A program made the position numbers and the translations under genes. From assembly GCF_000375585.1 (NCBI RefSeq), contig NZ_AQWP01000009.1:62001-126000 (forward strand): a stretch of 64,000 nt of DNA. The letters are read 5' to 3'. Source of the stretch: Sinorhizobium meliloti 4H41. Lineage in GTDB: Bacteria > Pseudomonadota > Alphaproteobacteria > Rhizobiales > Rhizobiaceae. The notes beneath the pieces are model-generated. The model ran no database searches. It was not told where the DNA came from and saw only the letters and a list, made by a program, of their open reading frames with translations. Each line of letters starts with the position of its first letter. Position 1 is the first letter of the stretch. This document shows positions 55,754 through 64,000 of the stretch, piece after piece.

Positions 55754-56218
55754 TCAGGCGTCTTCCTTGCTGACAATCATCGCGCCGATATCAGCTTCCG
55801 CGACGAGTTGCCCGTCAACTTTTGCATCACAGTGAAACTTCCAGATATTGCCGCGCTGCTTCTGCTTCACCACATGGAACTCCACCCGGTCGCCTGGCAC
55901 GACGGGCTTGCGGAAGCGGGCATTGTCGATCGTCATGAAATACACGAGATTGCTGCCGATTCCCGTCTTGCGCGCACAGATCGCGCCGGCCGTCTGTGCC
56001 ATGCCTTCGATCAGAAGAACGCCCGGCATGATCGGCTTCTCGGGAAAGTGCCCGGTGAAATGCGGCTCATTGGCCGTCACGTTCTTGATCCCGATGGCCG
56101 AATTGTCGTCATCGATCTCGATGATGCGGTCCACGAGCAGGAAGGGATAACGATGGGGAAGAAGCCTCAGGATTTCCTGTATGTCCGCCGTGCCGAGGAC
56201 CGTTGCAGCCTCATTCAT
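55754..56218 (-). CDS. fabZ: 3-hydroxyacyl-ACP dehydratase FabZ
   Basis: Hot-dog fold dehydratase. [13 protein letters not shown] holds the catalytic His and [20 protein letters not shown] the catalytic Glu. 154 residues from ATG 56218; overlaps lpxD by eight bases. Competes with LpxA/LpxD for hydroxyacyl-ACP, which explains its place here. Confidence 0.96.
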
Positions 56219-57275
56219 CCTTGCCACCCTTCTTCTTCTGCCTCTCGCTCGACCGCAGGGCCATTTCGGCCACATCGCGCAGGAAATCCCGCATCGGTCG
56301 CGCCGGAATTCCGCCATAGCGCTCGCCGGCCGGCACATCGCTCGCCACGCCACTCATCGCAGCGATCTGCGCTCCGTCTCCAATGGTGATATGCCCGTTG
56401 ACCCCGACGCCTCCGCCGATCATGACCCCGTCGCCGATCTGCGTGCTGCCGGCGATGCCGACCTGGCTGACGATGCCGCAGTAACGACCGATGCGGACGT
56501 TATGGCCGATCTGAACCAGATTGTCGATTTTCGTCCCCTCGCCGATCACGGTGTCATCCATCGTGCCGCGATCGATCGTCGTGTTCGCGCCGATCTCCAC
56601 GTGATCCTGGATGATCACCCGCCCGACCTGGACGATCTTGATCATTCCGCCCTTCGGGCCCGGTGCATAGCCGAATCCGTCCTGACCGATGCGTGCGCCC
56701 GGATGAATGATGACGTTGTTGCCGACCAGCGCACAAAGGATGCTTGCACCGGCCGAAATGGTGCAATCGCGGCCGATCCGCACGCCCGGTCCGATCATTG
56801 CTCCCGCTGCGATGCGCGTTCCGCTTCCAATCTCGACGCCGGCTCCGATCACAGCCATCGGCTCGACCTCGACGCCCGCCTCCAGGCGCGCCGTCGGATC
56901 GATGAAGGCTCCCGCCGCTACGCCCCTCTCGCTCGTATTATAGGAAGGGCGCATGGCCCTTTCGTGAAGCAAGGTGCCGGCAAGGGCGAAGGCCGTGTGC
57001 GGTTTCGATGTCAGCAGCACGGGTATCGTATCGGGAACAAGCGACGAAATGGCCTTGTCGCAGATGATCGCGGCGGCACGGCAGCTCTGCAACTCTTCGC
57101 GATTCTTGCGCGACAGCATGTAACAGATGTCGCCCGGCTTGGCGCGATAGACCGGCGCGACCGAACGCACGGTGCGATCGGCGGCGGCAATATCCAGCAA
57201 CTCCGCCCCAATCTGATTCGCGAGGTCGCCCAGACGAATCCCCTGATGGGGCGGAAAAAACCAATTCTGTTCCAT
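56211..57275 (-). CDS. lpxD: UDP-3-O-(3-hydroxyacyl)glucosamine N-acyltransferase
   Basis: Third step of lipid A synthesis. The N-terminal uridine-binding domain ([19 protein letters not shown]) precedes a hexapeptide beta-helix ([28 protein letters not shown]...). Start at ATG 57275 because GGAG lies five bases upstream; the GTG at 57281 overlaps that ribosome site. 354 residues. Confidence 0.95.
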
Positions 57276-57319
57276 GGACACTCCAGAACGATTCTCTGGC
57301 AGTTCTGGACTGCTCTCTA

Positions 57320-59653
57320 TCAGAACGACGAGTTGATACCGAACTTGAAGTTCTGGACCTCGTCGAAGTCTTCCTTTGCAACCGGCACGGCATAATCGAC
57401 ACGCAGCGGACCGAAAGGCGAAGCCCAGATAAGGCTGACGCCGACCGACGCACGCAGCGAAGCGTCGTTGCCGCGCACCGATTCACCGGCTCCGGTCAGC
57501 TCCAACTCATTGTTGTAGAGCGTGCCCGCGTCGACGAACAATGCACCGCGGAAGCCACTGTCACGCGGAAGGCCCGGCAGCGGGAACGTCGCTTCCGCAG
57601 ACGCCGTGAAATAGGTCGTGCCGCCAAGGGCATCGCCGTTGTTTGCCCGCGGACCGATACCGTTGCGCTCGAAGCCGCGGATATCGTTGCTGGTCAGCTG
57701 GAACTGGTCGAAGACTTCAAGCGAACCGGACGTCTTGAACAGCTGGCCGGCGCTGCCGGAGATCGAGCCGATGATGTCGGCCTCGTCGTGCAGCGTATAG
57801 TACCATTTGGCCTTACCCGTCAGCTTGTAGAAGTCCGACGTACCGCCAAGACCTGCAAACTCCTGGGTGACCGAGGCGAGAATGCCCTCGTGCGGCAGCT
57901 GCGCATCGTCGAGCGTGTTGTAGGTGATCGACTGGGAGACGGAGGAACGCGTCCAGGGGCCGTCCTCGATTGCGCGAACATAGGGAGAGGAAAGCTCGTC
58001 CTCGTCGCCGAAATATTCGAGCTCCGTGTAGTTGTAGCGCAGCGTCGTCGACAGGTTTTCCGTGATCGGCGCAGTCACGCGCAGGCTGAATCCCTGATCG
58101 TTGTAGCTGTAGTTGTCGTCATCGAAGTCGTTTTCGTTCTTGAAGAGGTCGAAGCCCGCCGCGAGACGATAGCCGAGGAAATAGGGCTCGGTGAACGAAA
58201 CATTGTAGGTCTGGCTGTCTTCGCCCTTACCGGCGGCAAGACGAATATACTGGCCGCGGCCAAGGAAGTTCTTTTCTTCGATCGAAGCTTCGACGAGGAA
58301 GCCGCCGCCGTCGCCGGCGGAATAGCCGGCGCCGATGCCGAACGAGCCGGTCGACTGATCCTGCACGTCGACGACGATGACCACACGGTCAGCCGCACTG
58401 CCCGGCTGCGTCGAGATGTTGACCGACGAGAAATAGCCGAGCGCTTCCAGGCGGCGCTTGGCGCGCGCAACCATTTCCTGGTTGAAGGCATCGCCCTCGC
58501 CGACGTCGAACTCGCGACGAATTACGTAGTCACGCGTCCGGGTGTTGCCGCGAATCTCGATGCGCTCGACATAGGCCCGCTCGCCCTGGTCCACGAGATA
58601 GTCGACGGCGATCGTGTGATTGGCGAGATCGCGATTGCCGCGCGGCGTGACGCGCGCAAAGGGATAACCCTCCGACGCGACGCGCTTCGAAATCTCGCTC
58701 ATCGTGTTCTGAATGTCCTTGGCCTTGTAGACCGTGCCTTCGCGGCTCTGAACGAGCCCCCTCAGTTCCTCGGCGTCGATGCCTTCGACGGTCGATTCGA
58801 TGTTGACCGAACCGAAGTCGTATCGAGGACCTTCCTCGACCGTGATCGTTACCGTGTATTCGTTGGTCGCCTCATTGAGCGCCGCTTCGGACGAGACCAC
58901 CTGAAAATCGGCATAGCCGCGGTTGTAGTAGAACTGCCGCAGCAATTCCTCGTCGGCCCGCAGCTTATCCGGATTGTAGACGTCCTTGCGCGTGAGGAAC
59001 GAGAAGATGCCCGATTCCTTGGTCGCAATCACCGACTGCAGACGGCCGTCGCTATAGGCCTCGTTGCCTACGAAATTGATCTGCGTGATCTTCGTGCGTT
59101 CGCCTTCATTGATGACGAAGGCCAGGTTGACACGCCCTTCGGCAATCGGAACGACCTGGGTCGTCACGGTCACGTCGCTGCGGCCGATGGCGGCATAGGC
59201 GTCCTTGATGGCCTGAATGTCGGTTTCGACGGTCGCCTCGCTATAGGGACCGAGCGGCTGGGTACGAACGACACCCTGGAGCTTGTCATCCTTGATCTTG
59301 CGGTTGCCGTTGAAGACGACTTGGTTGACGAGCTGATTCTCGCTGACGGAAACGACAAGCGATCCGCCGGAAACCGTGATGCTGACATCGGAGAAATAGC
59401 CGGTGGCATAGAGCCGCTTCACGGATGCGTCGATATCGGCATTGCTGAAGCTCTTGCCGGGAACGATCGTGATGTTGGCGCGAACGGTTTCCGCGCTGAC
59501 GCGCGTTGCCCCACGCACCTCAACCCGATTGATGACCGCGGCTTGCGCGACTGAGGTACCAGCAACAAGTCCTACCCCGGTACCCGTGGCGACCATGCTT
59601 GCTGACAGAGCAAACGCCGACACCGCGTTCAAAAACCTTGAACCAGCTTTCAT
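57320..59653 (-). CDS. bamA: Outer-membrane assembly factor BamA
   Basis: Inserts beta-barrel proteins into the outer membrane. The signal peptide ends near VAQA. Five POTRA domains follow (residues ~38-430; e.g. [21 protein letters not shown]), then a 16-strand barrel with the family motif [10 protein letters not shown] and the loop-6 VRGF-like block [12 protein letters not shown]. The C-terminus ends in Phe (FKFGINSSF). 777 residues. Confidence 0.97.
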   Translation of the reverse strand: MKAGSRFLNAVSAFALSASMVATGTGVGLVAGTSVAQAAVINRVEVRGATRVSAETVRANITIVPGKSFSNADIDASVKRLYATGYFSDVSITVSGGSLVVSVSENQLVNQVVFNGNRKIKDDKLQGVVRTQPLGPYSEATVETDIQAIKDAYAAIGRSDVTVTTQVVPIAEGRVNLAFVINEGERTKITQINFVGNEAYSDGRLQSVIATKESGIFSFLTRKDVYNPDKLRADEELLRQFYYNRGYADFQVVSSEAALNEATNEYTVTITVEEGPRYDFGSVNIESTVEGIDAEELRGLVQSREGTVYKAKDIQNTMSEISKRVASEGYPFARVTPRGNRDLANHTIAVDYLVDQGERAYVERIEIRGNTRTRDYVIRREFDVGEGDAFNQEMVARAKRRLEALGYFSSVNISTQPGSAADRVVIVVDVQDQSTGSFGIGAGYSAGDGGGFLVEASIEEKNFLGRGQYIRLAAGKGEDSQTYNVSFTEPYFLGYRLAAGFDLFKNENDFDDDNYSYNDQGFSLRVTAPITENLSTTLRYNYTELEYFGDEDELSSPYVRAIEDGPWTRSSVSQSITYNTLDDAQLPHEGILASVTQEFAGLGGTSDFYKLTGKAKWYYTLHDEADIIGSISGSAGQLFKTSGSLEVFDQFQLTSNDIRGFERNGIGPRANNGDALGGTTYFTASAEATFPLPGLPRDSGFRGALFVDAGTLYNNELELTGAGESVRGNDASLRASVGVSLIWASPFGPLRVDYAVPVAKEDFDEVQNFKFGINSSF

Positions 59654-59900
59654 GTCAAAATCTTACCTTTTCCCAACGTCCCGCGGCAGTTTCGTGCCGA
59701 CTCCGGTCACGGTTGCCGTTTTAACCGCTTTTCCCATACAAGCAAGTCAGCTCGTTAATTTCTGTTTACTTCAATTCCAACCGTGGCTTAACAGCCACTA
59801 CGGCCTCTTATTATCGTAAACAAACCGTTATCGAGCAGCCGGCGAAACTCACTCGCTCTCCGAATCCTTAACGATGTCCGCTCCCGCCCAAGGCTCCGCT
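59654..59900. other. Spacer rseP / bamA
   Basis: 247 bases, A/T-rich near 59750-59830 (TTAATTTCTGTTTACTTCAA). May carry a separate bamA promoter; none confidently defined. Confidence 0.4.
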
Positions 59901-61025
59901 TTATCCGAAGAGCCAATTGATATCGTTCCAGGCCGCAAAAACCGTCAGCATGAGCACCATGGCAAAGCCGATGCGGAATGCGAGGTCCTGTGCGGCGGGA
60001 CCGACCGGCCTGCCGCGCAGCGCTTCGACCGCATAGAACATCAGATGGCCGCCATCAAGCACCGGCACGGGCATCAGGTTGAGCAATCCAATGGAAACCG
60101 AAAGGACGGCCGCGAAATTCAGCACCTCGGCAATACCGAGCTTCGCCATCTGACCGGACATCTGGGCGATGCGGATCGGCCCGCCGACCTGATCGGCGCT
60201 CATCCGCCCGACAAAGAGATTCGAAAGATAGTCGAGCGTGCCCGTTACGATCCGCCAGCTCTGCAGTGCCCCTTGCCCCACCGCTTCGAGCGGTCCGTAG
60301 GTCTCGACCCGGAAATTGCCCGCTTCCTGGTTCGTTCCGATCCCGATCTTGCCCTCCTCCATCTTGTTGCCGAGCGGGTCGACGGATTCGGTGCGTTGGG
60401 GCACCATCGGCAGGTCGATCGCAGCGCCATCGCGCTCGATCCGGACGGTGATCGGCAGCTCCGGACGGACGCTGACATAGCGGCGCACGTCGTCGAAGGT
60501 GGCGATCGGCTTTCCATCGATCGAAAGCAGCCGGTCTCCCGGCAGAACACCCGCCTTTTCCGCAGCGCTGTCCGGCGCCACGAAAGCGACGACCGGATCG
60601 GCGACGGCACGGCCGTAGATGGAGAAGAGGACGGCGAAGATCGCAATCGCCAGTAGAAAATTCGCGATGGGACCCGCCGCGACCGTCGCTGCACGCTTCC
60701 ATAGCTTTGCACCCAGGAATGTGCGGCCCCGTTCTTCCGGCGCGATCGTCTCCAGCCGCCGGTAGTCGGGCGTGCTCGCCGCATCCTCGTCGCCGAAGAA
60801 CTTCACGTAGCCGCCAAGCGGGATCGCGCAGAATTTCCAGCGGGTGCCGTGGCGATCGGTCCAGCCGAAGAGCTCGGGTCCGAAGCCGACGGAAAAGGCC
60901 AGGATGCGGATGCCCGACCAGCGCCCAACCAGGTAATGTCCCATCTCGTGAACGAAGACCAGCAACGTCAGGAGAAACAGGAAGGTGGGGATCGTGTACT
61001 GGAGATTGTCAAGCAGCAGGCTCAT
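59901..61025 (-). CDS. rseP: Site-2 intramembrane zinc protease RseP
   Basis: Regulated intramembrane proteolysis of anti-sigma and other single-pass proteins. HEMGH zinc motif near residue 28 and the third ligand in LNLMPVPVLDGGHLMFY; one PDZ domain between (VAPDSAAEKAGVLPGDRLLSIDGKPI). 374 residues from ATG 61025, which has AGGA six bases upstream; ATG 61031 is the alternative. Order uppS-cdsA-rseP-bamA is conserved widely. Confidence 0.94.
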   Translation of the reverse strand: MSLLLDNLQYTIPTFLFLLTLLVFVHEMGHYLVGRWSGIRILAFSVGFGPELFGWTDRHGTRWKFCAIPLGGYVKFFGDEDAASTPDYRRLETIAPEERGRTFLGAKLWKRAATVAAGPIANFLLAIAIFAVLFSIYGRAVADPVVAFVAPDSAAEKAGVLPGDRLLSIDGKPIATFDDVRRYVSVRPELPITVRIERDGAAIDLPMVPQRTESVDPLGNKMEEGKIGIGTNQEAGNFRVETYGPLEAVGQGALQSWRIVTGTLDYLSNLFVGRMSADQVGGPIRIAQMSGQMAKLGIAEVLNFAAVLSVSIGLLNLMPVPVLDGGHLMFYAVEALRGRPVGPAAQDLAFRIGFAMVLMLTVFAAWNDINWLFG

Positions 61026-61154
61026 AGTCATTCCTAACGCGTCCGTTGCCACGTCCGCCAGTTCAAATTGCAAGGTCGGGGCCGTGACGCCATGGTCGGA
61101 CCGCCGCAGGATAGTCCCGCTTCGAGCCCGATATAAGGACTACACCGGCAGTCT

Positions 61155-61988
61155 TCAAAGACCCAGCAGAATCGAGCCGAAAGAGACTTCCCGGCCGCCC
61201 GCCAGCAAGAACTGCCCAAGCACCAGGGCCAGTGCGGCAATGCAGGCGAATATCAGCCCGTCCACCCGGTCCATGACGCCGCCGTGACCCGGGATCAGCC
61301 TGCTCGAATCCTTGACGCCGAAACGGCGTTTGACGAAGGACTCGAACAGATCGCCTGTCTGGCTTGCGACGGACAGGACCAGCGCGATGACGGGAATGCG
61401 CAGATCATCGAGGGCAAAGTGAGCCATGAAAACGGCGACACCCGCAAGAACGCCGAAAATCGCCCCGCCGATCGCGCCCGACCAGGTCTTGCCCGGCGAG
61501 ATTGCGGGCGCCAGCTTTGGCCCGCCGATCGCCCGCCCCGTGAAGTAGGCGAAAATATCCGTTGCCCATACGACGGCGAACACGAACAGCATCGCCATCA
61601 GACCGAGATAGTCCGCTCCGCGGATCGCCGCGAGCGAAATGCTCGTCAGACCCGCATAGACGATCCCGCCCGGCAGCCACCAGCTGGTTCCCTTTATCGC
61701 CACCCAAAGCGCTGCCGCGAGCACACAGAGGGCAAGCCCCGGGAGGCTGACATGCATATAACCGAGGAGGACGAAACCGGCGATCACCGCCTGTGCCAGC
61801 CAGCCGAGGGCATTGCCCTGAAAGTCCCGCTCGGGGAGCTTCGTGATGGTGGACCACTCGTAATAGACGAGGAGGCCGATCGCGACGGAGAGAAGCTGGA
61901 AGGCAAAGCCGCCGATCCAGGTTGCAGCAAGAACCACCGCAGCAAGAACCACCCCGGAGGCGATACGAAGTTTGAGTTCGGCCTGCAT
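61155..61988 (-). CDS. cdsA: Phosphatidate cytidylyltransferase
   Basis: Makes CDP-diacylglycerol. Eight or so TM helices and the signature SQTGDLFESFVKRRFGVKDS SRLIPGHGGVMDRVDG near the C-terminus. 277 residues from ATG 61988, sharing one base with the uppS TGA; the frame is open to 62138 inside uppS. Confidence 0.95.
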   Translation of the reverse strand: MQAELKLRIASGVVLAAVVLAATWIGGFAFQLLSVAIGLLVYYEWSTITKLPERDFQGNALGWLAQAVIAGFVLLGYMHVSLPGLALCVLAAALWVAIKGTSWWLPGGIVYAGLTSISLAAIRGADYLGLMAMLFVFAVVWATDIFAYFTGRAIGGPKLAPAISPGKTWSGAIGGAIFGVLAGVAVFMAHFALDDLRIPVIALVLSVASQTGDLFESFVKRRFGVKDSSRLIPGHGGVMDRVDGLIFACIAALALVLGQFLLAGGREVSFGSILLGL

Positions 61989-62731
61989 CAGGAGCCGACC
62001 GCCAAAGTCGGTTGGGTCAGTCCGCCGAATCGGCGCTCGCGGCAGGCATATTGTTCGATCGCCGCAAAGAATGTCTCGCGCGTGAAATCCGGCCAGAGGT
62101 CCGGAATGAACAGCAATTCGGAATAGGCGGCCTGCCAAAGGAGAAAGTTGGAGAGACGCTCCTCGCCGCTCGTCCGGATAATGAGATCGGGATCGGGAAT
62201 GCCCGCCGTATCGATCGTCGAGGATATCCGTTCCGCGGTAATCTCTTCCGGCCGCAGACGACCGGCGGCCACGTCCCCCGCCAGGCGGCGCATGGCTCTC
62301 GCCAGCTCGTCTCTGGCGCCGTAATTGAACGCAATGACCACCGTTATGCCGGTGTTCGCGACCGTCGTCTCCTCCGCTTCGATGAGCAGAGGCAGGATAT
62401 CGCCGCTCAGATTTGTTCGGTCCCCGATGACCCGGATGCGGACGTTCTCACGGTGGAGATCGGCGAGATCCCGTCGGATGAAAGCCTTGAGCAGGCCCAT
62501 GAGGTCGCTGACCTCGCTTTCCGGCCTGTTCCAGTTCTCCGACGAGAATGCGAACAGTGTCAGGTACCGGATGCCGATCTCCGCAGCCGTCCTTACCGCC
62601 CCGCGGACCGCCTCAACGCCCTTGCGGTGGCCCATGGGACGGGGCAGTCCACGCGCATTCGCCCAACGACCGTTGCCGTCCATGATGATGGCGACGTGAG
62701 CCGGTACGTTTGCGGGATTGAATTCTTGCAT
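61988..62731 (-). CDS. uppS: Isoprenyl transferase (undecaprenyl diphosphate synthase)
   Basis: cis-prenyltransferase providing the lipid carrier for peptidoglycan and O-antigen. [20 protein letters not shown] holds the catalytic Asp, then [15 protein letters not shown] and the C-terminal [24 protein letters not shown] 62731 gives 247 residues. A TTG at 62746 preceded by AGGTGAG would add five and cannot be ruled out. Confidence 0.95.
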   Translation of the reverse strand: MQEFNPANVPAHVAIIMDGNGRWANARGLPRPMGHRKGVEAVRGAVRTAAEIGIRYLTLFAFSSENWNRPESEVSDLMGLLKAFIRRDLADLHRENVRIRVIGDRTNLSGDILPLLIEAEETTVANTGITVVIAFNYGARDELARAMRRLAGDVAAGRLRPEEITAERISSTIDTAGIPDPDLIIRTSGEERLSNFLLWQAAYSELLFIPDLWPDFTRETFFAAIEQYACRERRFGGLTQPTLAVGS

Positions 62732-62767
62732 GGGTTGTCCGGACAAAGAGACTCACCTATCCGCAGG

Positions 62768-63328
62768 TCAGACCTGCATGATTTCCTTTTCCTTCTCCGC
62801 GAGCAAGCGGTCGATTTCGGAAATTACGTCATCCGTCATTTTTTGGACGCGTTCGGACTGAGCACGGCTCTCGTCCTGGCCGATCTCGCCGTCCTTTTCG
62901 GCTTTTTTCAGGTCGTCCATACCGTCACGGCGAACGTGGCGGACGGCGACCTTGCTTTTTTCGGCATAGTCGTGGGCGACCTTGACCAGCGATTTGCGGC
63001 GCTCCTCGTTCAGTTCCGGCAACGGAATGCGCAGGTTCTGCCCGTCGACGATCGGGTTGAGCCCCAGATTGGACTCCCGGATTGCCCGCTCCACGGCACC
63101 GACCATGGACTTGTCCCACACCGAAACCGAGAGCATGCGCGACTCTGGAACCGTGATGTTTGCCACCTGGTTCAGCGGCATGCGAGAACCGTAGGCTTCG
63201 ACGGTCACCGGATCGAGTACGTTCGCCGAAGCGCGGCCGGTCCGCAGCGACGCGATGTCGTGCTTGAAAGCAGCGATCGCCCCGTCCATCCGACGCTTGA
63301 GTTCCTTCAGATCCACACCTTCACTCAT
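62768..63328 (-). CDS. frr: Ribosome recycling factor
   Basis: 186 residues. [20 protein letters not shown] and [19 protein letters not shown] are the family blocks; the C-terminal part closes the three-helix bundle. Order pyrH-frr-uppS-cdsA is standard. Confidence 0.97.
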   Translation of the reverse strand: MSEGVDLKELKRRMDGAIAAFKHDIASLRTGRASANVLDPVTVEAYGSRMPLNQVANITVPESRMLSVSVWDKSMVGAVERAIRESNLGLNPIVDGQNLRIPLPELNEERRKSLVKVAHDYAEKSKVAVRHVRRDGMDDLKKAEKDGEIGQDESRAQSERVQKMTDDVISEIDRLLAEKEKEIMQV

Positions 63329-63379
63329 GGTTCAAGACTCCCGTTCTTATCAGCAGCCCTTGCGGGCCCCAGCAGCTTG

Positions 63380-64000
63380 TCAATTATCGGTCACGATGGT
63401 GGCACGGCCGCCACCCGTCAATATCTCCGTGAAGCCGCCCTTCTCGTGGATGGAGAAGACGACGATCGGAATGGCATTCTCCCGCGCAAGCGCCACGGCG
63501 GCAACATCCATGACTGCGAGGCCTTTTTCGAGAACCTCGCTATGGGTCAGGCGGTCGAAGCGGGTCGCCGAGGGGTCCTTCTTCGGATCCGCGGAATAGA
63601 TGCCGTCAACCTGTGTTCCCTTGAAGATCGCCTCGGCGCCCATCTCCGCCGCACGAAGCGCCGCAGCCGAATCCGTCGTGAAGAACGGATTGCCCGTGCC
63701 GCCGGCGAATATCACGACACGCCCGAGCGAAAGATGATAAAGCGTCGCGCGCTGCGAGAAGCTCTCGCAGATTTCCGGCATGGCGATGGCCGACAGGACG
63801 ACGGTGTCGATATCGAGTTTGCGCAGCGACGTCGCCAGCGCAAGCGCATTGATGACCGTCGCCAGCATTCCCATGTGGTCGCCGGTTACACGGTCGCCGC
63901 CCTTGGACGCCACAGCGACACCGCGGAAGATGTTGCCGCCGCCGACGACGACGCCGACTTCGACACCCATCGCTCTCGCTTCCGCGATATCGGAGGCAAT
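63380..64000 (-). CDS. pyrH: Uridylate kinase, 5' end outside the window
   Basis: The C-terminal 206 residues of the UMP kinase (amino acid kinase fold). VGGGNIFRG, GDHMGMLATVINALAL, GGTGNPFFTTDSAAALRAAE and IFKGTQVDGIYSADP are conserved. The frame runs open past 64000 (IASDIAEARAMGVEVGVV), so the gene is truncated by the window, not broken; about 35 N-terminal residues are missing. Confidence 0.96.
   Translation of the reverse strand: MASDIAEARAMGVEVGVVVGGGNIFRGVAVASKGGDRVTGDHMGMLATVINALALATSLRKLDIDTVVLSAIAMPEICESFSQRATLYHLSLGRVVIFAGGTGNPFFTTDSAAALRAAEMGAEAIFKGTQVDGIYSADPKKDPSATRFDRLTHSEVLEKGLAVMDVAAVALARENAIPIVVFSIHEKGGFTEILTGGGRATIVTDN

Noticed and set aside
57788..59554. 588-residue plus-strand frame opposite bamA
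   Set aside because: Shadow frame; bamA on the minus strand has POTRA and barrel motifs.

Overview
The window is chromosomal DNA from an alphaproteobacterium of the Rhizobiaceae, most likely the genus Sinorhizobium (Ensifer). The evidence is an ExoR homologue of the rhizobial type, PopZ beside valS, LpxI in place of LpxH, a fused SecDF, CTATAT-type promoter boxes, DUF1127 genes beside CCTCCTCCC-loop small RNAs, and rhizobial intergenic palindromic repeats. Species cannot be fixed from the sequence alone. Gene content is mainly core housekeeping. I see no phage, insertion sequence, CRISPR array or rRNA.

Layout. 1-4.5 kb: glycine cleavage operon gcvT-gcvH-gcvP (+) with a strong terminator. 4.6-6.4 kb: tig (trigger factor) and tRNA-Leu(UAG), both on the minus strand. 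6.4-8.2 kb: a small-RNA island with two tandem cuckoo/alpha-r14-type sRNAs, each with three hairpins carrying CCTCCTCCC loops, followed by two 47-residue DUF1127 genes. 8.2-10.2 kb: trmFO and a small membrane-anchored protein. 10.3-10.9 kb: a mosaic of palindromic repeats interleaved with fragments of a GIY-YIG endonuclease gene. 10.9-15.3 kb (-): yajC, secDF, an NDUFAF3-like (Mth938) gene and an NDUFAF6-like (squalene/phytoene synthase fold) gene. 15.6-16.5 kb: a DUF815 ATPase (+).

16.6-34 kb is one long minus-strand block. Read in transcription order it is dgt, argS, a SPOR-domain protein, nagZ, scpA, scpB, an orphan ABC ATPase, tatA, tatB, tatC, serS, surE, a Pcm-like methyltransferase, an unknown gene and a LysM/LytM lipoprotein (NlpD-like). 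34-40 kb: an A-type Fe-S carrier, cardiolipin synthase, exonuclease III, exoR and a FadL-type porin. 40-43.8 kb: valS and popZ. 44 kb: a second copy of the palindrome/GIY-YIG mosaic. 44.5-51.2 kb (-): tolC, a second Pcm-like gene, exbD, exbB and comEC. 51.4-52.7 kb: gltA (+), followed by a 24-bp perfect palindrome. 52.9-64 kb (-): the envelope-biogenesis cluster pyrH (cut by the window end), frr, uppS, cdsA, rseP, bamA, lpxD, fabZ, lpxA, lpxI, lpxB.

How the genes work together. Much of the window serves the cell envelope: lipid A (lpxD/A/I/B with fabZ), outer-membrane protein assembly (bamA), isoprenoid carrier and phospholipid precursors (uppS, cdsA, cls), protein export (secDF/yajC, tatABC), division and peptidoglycan (SPOR protein, nagZ, NlpD-like), energised outer-membrane transport (exbBD), efflux (tolC) and envelope sensing (rseP, exoR). 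Many start codons overlap the preceding stop by 1-8 bases (gcvH/gcvP, tatB/tatC, scpA/scpB, surE/pcm, secDF/Mth938, lpxD/fabZ, lpxA/lpxI/lpxB, uppS/cdsA), which indicates translational coupling.

The least ordinary parts are the sRNA/DUF1127 island with shared upstream boxes, the two palindrome/GIY-YIG mosaics, the grouping of two complex I assembly-factor homologues with SecDF, and two Pcm-like methyltransferases that both lack the usual catalytic motif.
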